The position numbers and the translations under genes are program-made. The notes under the pieces were generated by a model. That model was not told the DNA's origin and ran no database searches. It worked only from the letters and a program-made list of their open reading frames with translations. Of a stretch of 6,516 nt of DNA, positions 4,818 to 6,516 are shown piece after piece. Numbering within the stretch: position 1 is the first letter of the stretch; each line of letters opens with the position of its first letter. Source of the stretch: Bacillota bacterium (GTDB taxonomy: Bacteria > Eremiobacterota > SpSt-956 > JAKJGF01); NCBI GenBank assembly GCA_029555925.1, contig JAKPQU010000091.1, forward strand, positions 1 to 6,516. Direction: 5' to 3'.

Positions 4818-6277
4818 TGAATAAAGGCATATGGCTTAACGAGCATACATTCCATAAATTCAGCGAACCGAAGAAAACCATAGGAGAAGAAATCGCCACA
4901 AGAAAAAGAAGTCTGGATTTTATCTCCATGATGGGTTATCTTCCAAATCCAGATGAGACCATTAAAAAGATGGGGAAAGATATTAAAGTCTATAAAGAAA
5001 TTAAAACAGAGTCCCAGGTGGCTACATGTACACTATCGAGAACAGCCGGGGTGCAATCGCTAAAATATGGCATCAATAGAGGTAAGGCAAAATCAAAACA
5101 GGCAAAGACAATAGAAAGAGTTTTTAACGAGCTACCTGTAAAAGATATTATAAAGGATATACTCGATGCCAATTATTTTGGCTACCAACCTCTCGAAATT
5201 ACCTGGATAGATAAATACGGATTAATTATCCCCGGCAAAATACAGGCAAAGCCTGCCGAGTGGTTTTGTTTTGACGATAGCAATCAACTCAGGTTTAAGA
5301 GTAAAGATAATCCTATTTACGGCGAAGAGTTGCCGGAAAGAAAATTCCTCTGTCCCAGATATAACGCCTCTTACGATAACCCCTATGGATTATCGCTCTT
5401 TTCAAGTCTCTTCTGGTACGCAACATTTAAAAAAGATGCGTTGAAATTCTGGCTCATCTGTGTTGAAAAATACGGAATGCCTTTTATTGTAGGGAAAATA
5501 AGGCGCGGCGCAACAGATGACGAAATGAATGACCTGTTAGAAAAATTAGATCAAATGTGCCAGGATGCAATCGCCGTCATATATGATGACTCTTCAGTAG
5601 AAGTAAAGTCAGATCCTTCCAAAGCTTCATCGTCGGGCATGTTTAAAGATTTAATAAGTCTTTGTAATGAAGAGATAGCAAAGGTGATTGTAGGTCAGAC
5701 CCTCACTACGCAGGTGGGAGAAACAGGGGGAGCTTATGCGGCCAGTCAGACACATCAGGAAGTGCGTCAGGATATAGTCGATATGGATGCAGCACAGGTA
5801 AGCCAGACCTTAAATCAACTGATAATATGGATTAATGAATTAAATTTCAACTCTGCCGAAGCGCCAACCTTTGACATGTGGCACCCGGAAGATGTAGATA
5901 AAGATCTGGCCGACAGAGATAAAACCCTGTCTGAAACAGGGGTAAAGTTTTCAAAGTCCTATTACATAAAGGCTTATGGTTTTGAAGAAGAAGATTTTGA
6001 AATAGTAGAAAAACAGCAGTCACCACCCGCTCAATTTGCAGAGCATACAGAAGACAGCGCCCTGGACAATATACCGGATAGAACCCTTCAGTATATAGGA
6101 GAAGCAATATTAAAACCGGTAGTAAAACTGGTTCAAGATAGCAGCAGCTATGAAGAAATAATGGAAAGCTTATCAGAACAGTTTCCTCTGATGGAAACCG
6201 ACAAATTAGAGTCTTTGCTTGAAAGAGCAATGTTCTGGTCGGAAGTCGAAGGAAGACAATCAGATATTACAAAATGA
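4817..6277 (+). CDS. Phage portal protein, DUF935 family (Mu gp29-like)
   Basis: The 486-residue product is the portal: the dodecameric ring at one capsid vertex through which the terminase pumps DNA. Family features seen: a polar N-terminus; VATCTLSRTAGV (68-79), the usual site of 'cDxhlxxxlxxRkxav'-type sequence; ILDANYFGYQPLEITW (115-130); the core NPYGLSLFSSLFWYATFKKD (188-207) with KFWLICVEKYGMPFIVG (210-226); and the DUF935 signature IVGQTLTTQVGETGG (291-305), followed by SQTHQEVRQDIVDMDA. The C-terminal third is helical and acidic. The length is close to Mu gp29. The ATG at 4817 overlaps the terminase TAA (TAATG) and has GAGGG (4804-4808) 8 bases upstream; a GTG at 4766 in the same frame lies within the terminase end and is not favoured. 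The gene is intact, unlike the neighbouring terminase. If coupled to terminase translation, it may be expressed less after the insertion. Confidence 0.9.
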   Translation: MNKGIWLNEHTFHKFSEPKKTIGEEIATRKRSLDFISMMGYLPNPDETIKKMGKDIKVYKEIKTESQVATCTLSRTAGVQSLKYGINRGKAKSKQAKTIERVFNELPVKDIIKDILDANYFGYQPLEITWIDKYGLIIPGKIQAKPAEWFCFDDSNQLRFKSKDNPIYGEELPERKFLCPRYNASYDNPYGLSLFSSLFWYATFKKDALKFWLICVEKYGMPFIVGKIRRGATDDEMNDLLEKLDQMCQDAIAVIYDDSSVEVKSDPSKASSSGMFKDLISLCNEEIAKVIVGQTLTTQVGETGGAYAASQTHQEVRQDIVDMDAAQVSQTLNQLIIWINELNFNSAEAPTFDMWHPEDVDKDLADRDKTLSETGVKFSKSYYIKAYGFEEEDFEIVEKQQSPPAQFAEHTEDSALDNIPDRTLQYIGEAILKPVVKLVQDSSSYEEIMESLSEQFPLMETDKLESLLERAMFWSEVEGRQSDITK

Positions 6278-6290
6278 GGAAGTGAGAAAA

Positions 6291-6458
6291 ATGGAAGAAG
6301 AATGGGAAAGAGCGCATGAATTGATAGAGATAATCGAAGAATATCCTCCTGCTTCCTACTGGGACACAATGGAGGATGAAGCGAAATGGGCTAACGCAAT
6401 CAGCGAATTAAGGCTTACACTTGAGGACCTGAGAGAAAATTACAGACTGAAAAATTAA
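6291..6458 (+). CDS. 55-aa acidic hypothetical protein
   Basis: I do not recognise a family. The product is MEEEWERAHELIEIIEEYPP followed by ASYWDTMEDEAKWANAISEL and a charged helical end (RLTLEDLRENYRLKN). It is probably all-helical, with two helices separated by the YPPASYW turn, and strongly acidic. AGGA (6277-6280, overlapping the portal stop) and GTGAG lie just upstream. The start at 6291 is chosen because the reading frame before it overlaps the portal end. It sits between portal and the next head gene with short gaps (13 and 11 bases), so it is cotranscribed. Small acidic proteins at this place in Mu-like clusters are usually uncharacterised. Confidence 0.6.
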   Translation: MEEEWERAHELIEIIEEYPPASYWDTMEDEAKWANAISELRLTLEDLRENYRLKN

Positions 6459-6469
6459 AGGAGTGCATT

Positions 6470-6516
6470 ATGAATAAGGATTTGAAATACAAAGACTGGG
6501 AAGATGTCAATAAGGA
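6470..6516 (+). CDS. Start of a further phage gene (runs off the right edge)
   Basis: Fifteen codons are visible, MNKDLKYKDWEDVNK, after a strong AAGGAG (6458-6463) placed 6 bases before the ATG and overlapping the previous stop. In Mu-like phages the gene after the portal is usually the minor head protein (Mu gpF), which is a position-based guess. The visible residues are too few to test it. Confidence 0.5.
   Translation, partial: MNKDLKYKDWEDVNK

Noticed and set aside
5847..6369. Minus-strand open frames opposite the portal gene (also 2793-3029, 3137-3364, 4439-4651)
   Set aside because: They are mirror frames of strongly supported plus-strand genes, with leucine/serine-rich low-quality translations and no ribosome binding sites.

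Overview
The window carries part of the head-gene region of a Mu-like (transposable) phage, almost certainly a prophage in an AT-rich bacterium. The sequence is rich in AAA/GAA/ATA/AGA codons, uses ATG and TTG starts with clear AGGAG-type ribosome binding sites, and has tightly packed or overlapping genes. The host cannot be named from the sequence. An AT-rich anaerobe, for example a spirochaete or firmicute, would fit, but this is a guess. The phage assignment rests on recognisable families: a Mor-type transcription activator, a helix-turn-helix small terminase, a Mu gp28-like large terminase, a DUF935 (Mu gp29-like) portal, a Mu gpI-like protease/scaffold and a major capsid protein.

Layout. 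Left arm, minus strand (about 1-1656): an 80-residue protein of unknown function with one membrane segment, then a 150-base inverted-repeat element, then the protease/scaffold gene, then the start of the major capsid gene, which runs off the left edge. Centre (about 1657-1819): a compact control region with a near-consensus rightward promoter, a facing leftward -10-like sequence and a perfect 10-bp hairpin. Right arm, plus strand (1820-6516): mor-like activator, a small one-TM (holin-like) protein, small terminase, large terminase, portal, a 55-residue acidic protein, and the first codons of a further gene. In phage Mu these packaging and head genes lie on one strand in one direction. Here capsid/protease and terminase/portal are divergent.

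Working logic. The Mor-like protein would switch on the rightward operon. The small and large terminases cut and pump DNA through the portal into a shell built by the capsid protein on the protease/scaffold. Three lesions suggest that this copy is decaying or subject to on/off variation. First, the large terminase gene is split by a roughly 104-bp non-coding element flanked by TA, with inverted ends TACTT/AAGTA, which looks like a miniature inverted-repeat transposable element (MITE). Removing it joins two conserved halves in frame. Second, the protease gene has lost frame next to a 9-A homopolymer at its 5' end. Third, the 150-base inverted repeat lies directly upstream of the protease and leaves it with no visible ribosome binding site.

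No tRNA, rRNA, CRISPR array, complete insertion sequence or integrase is visible.
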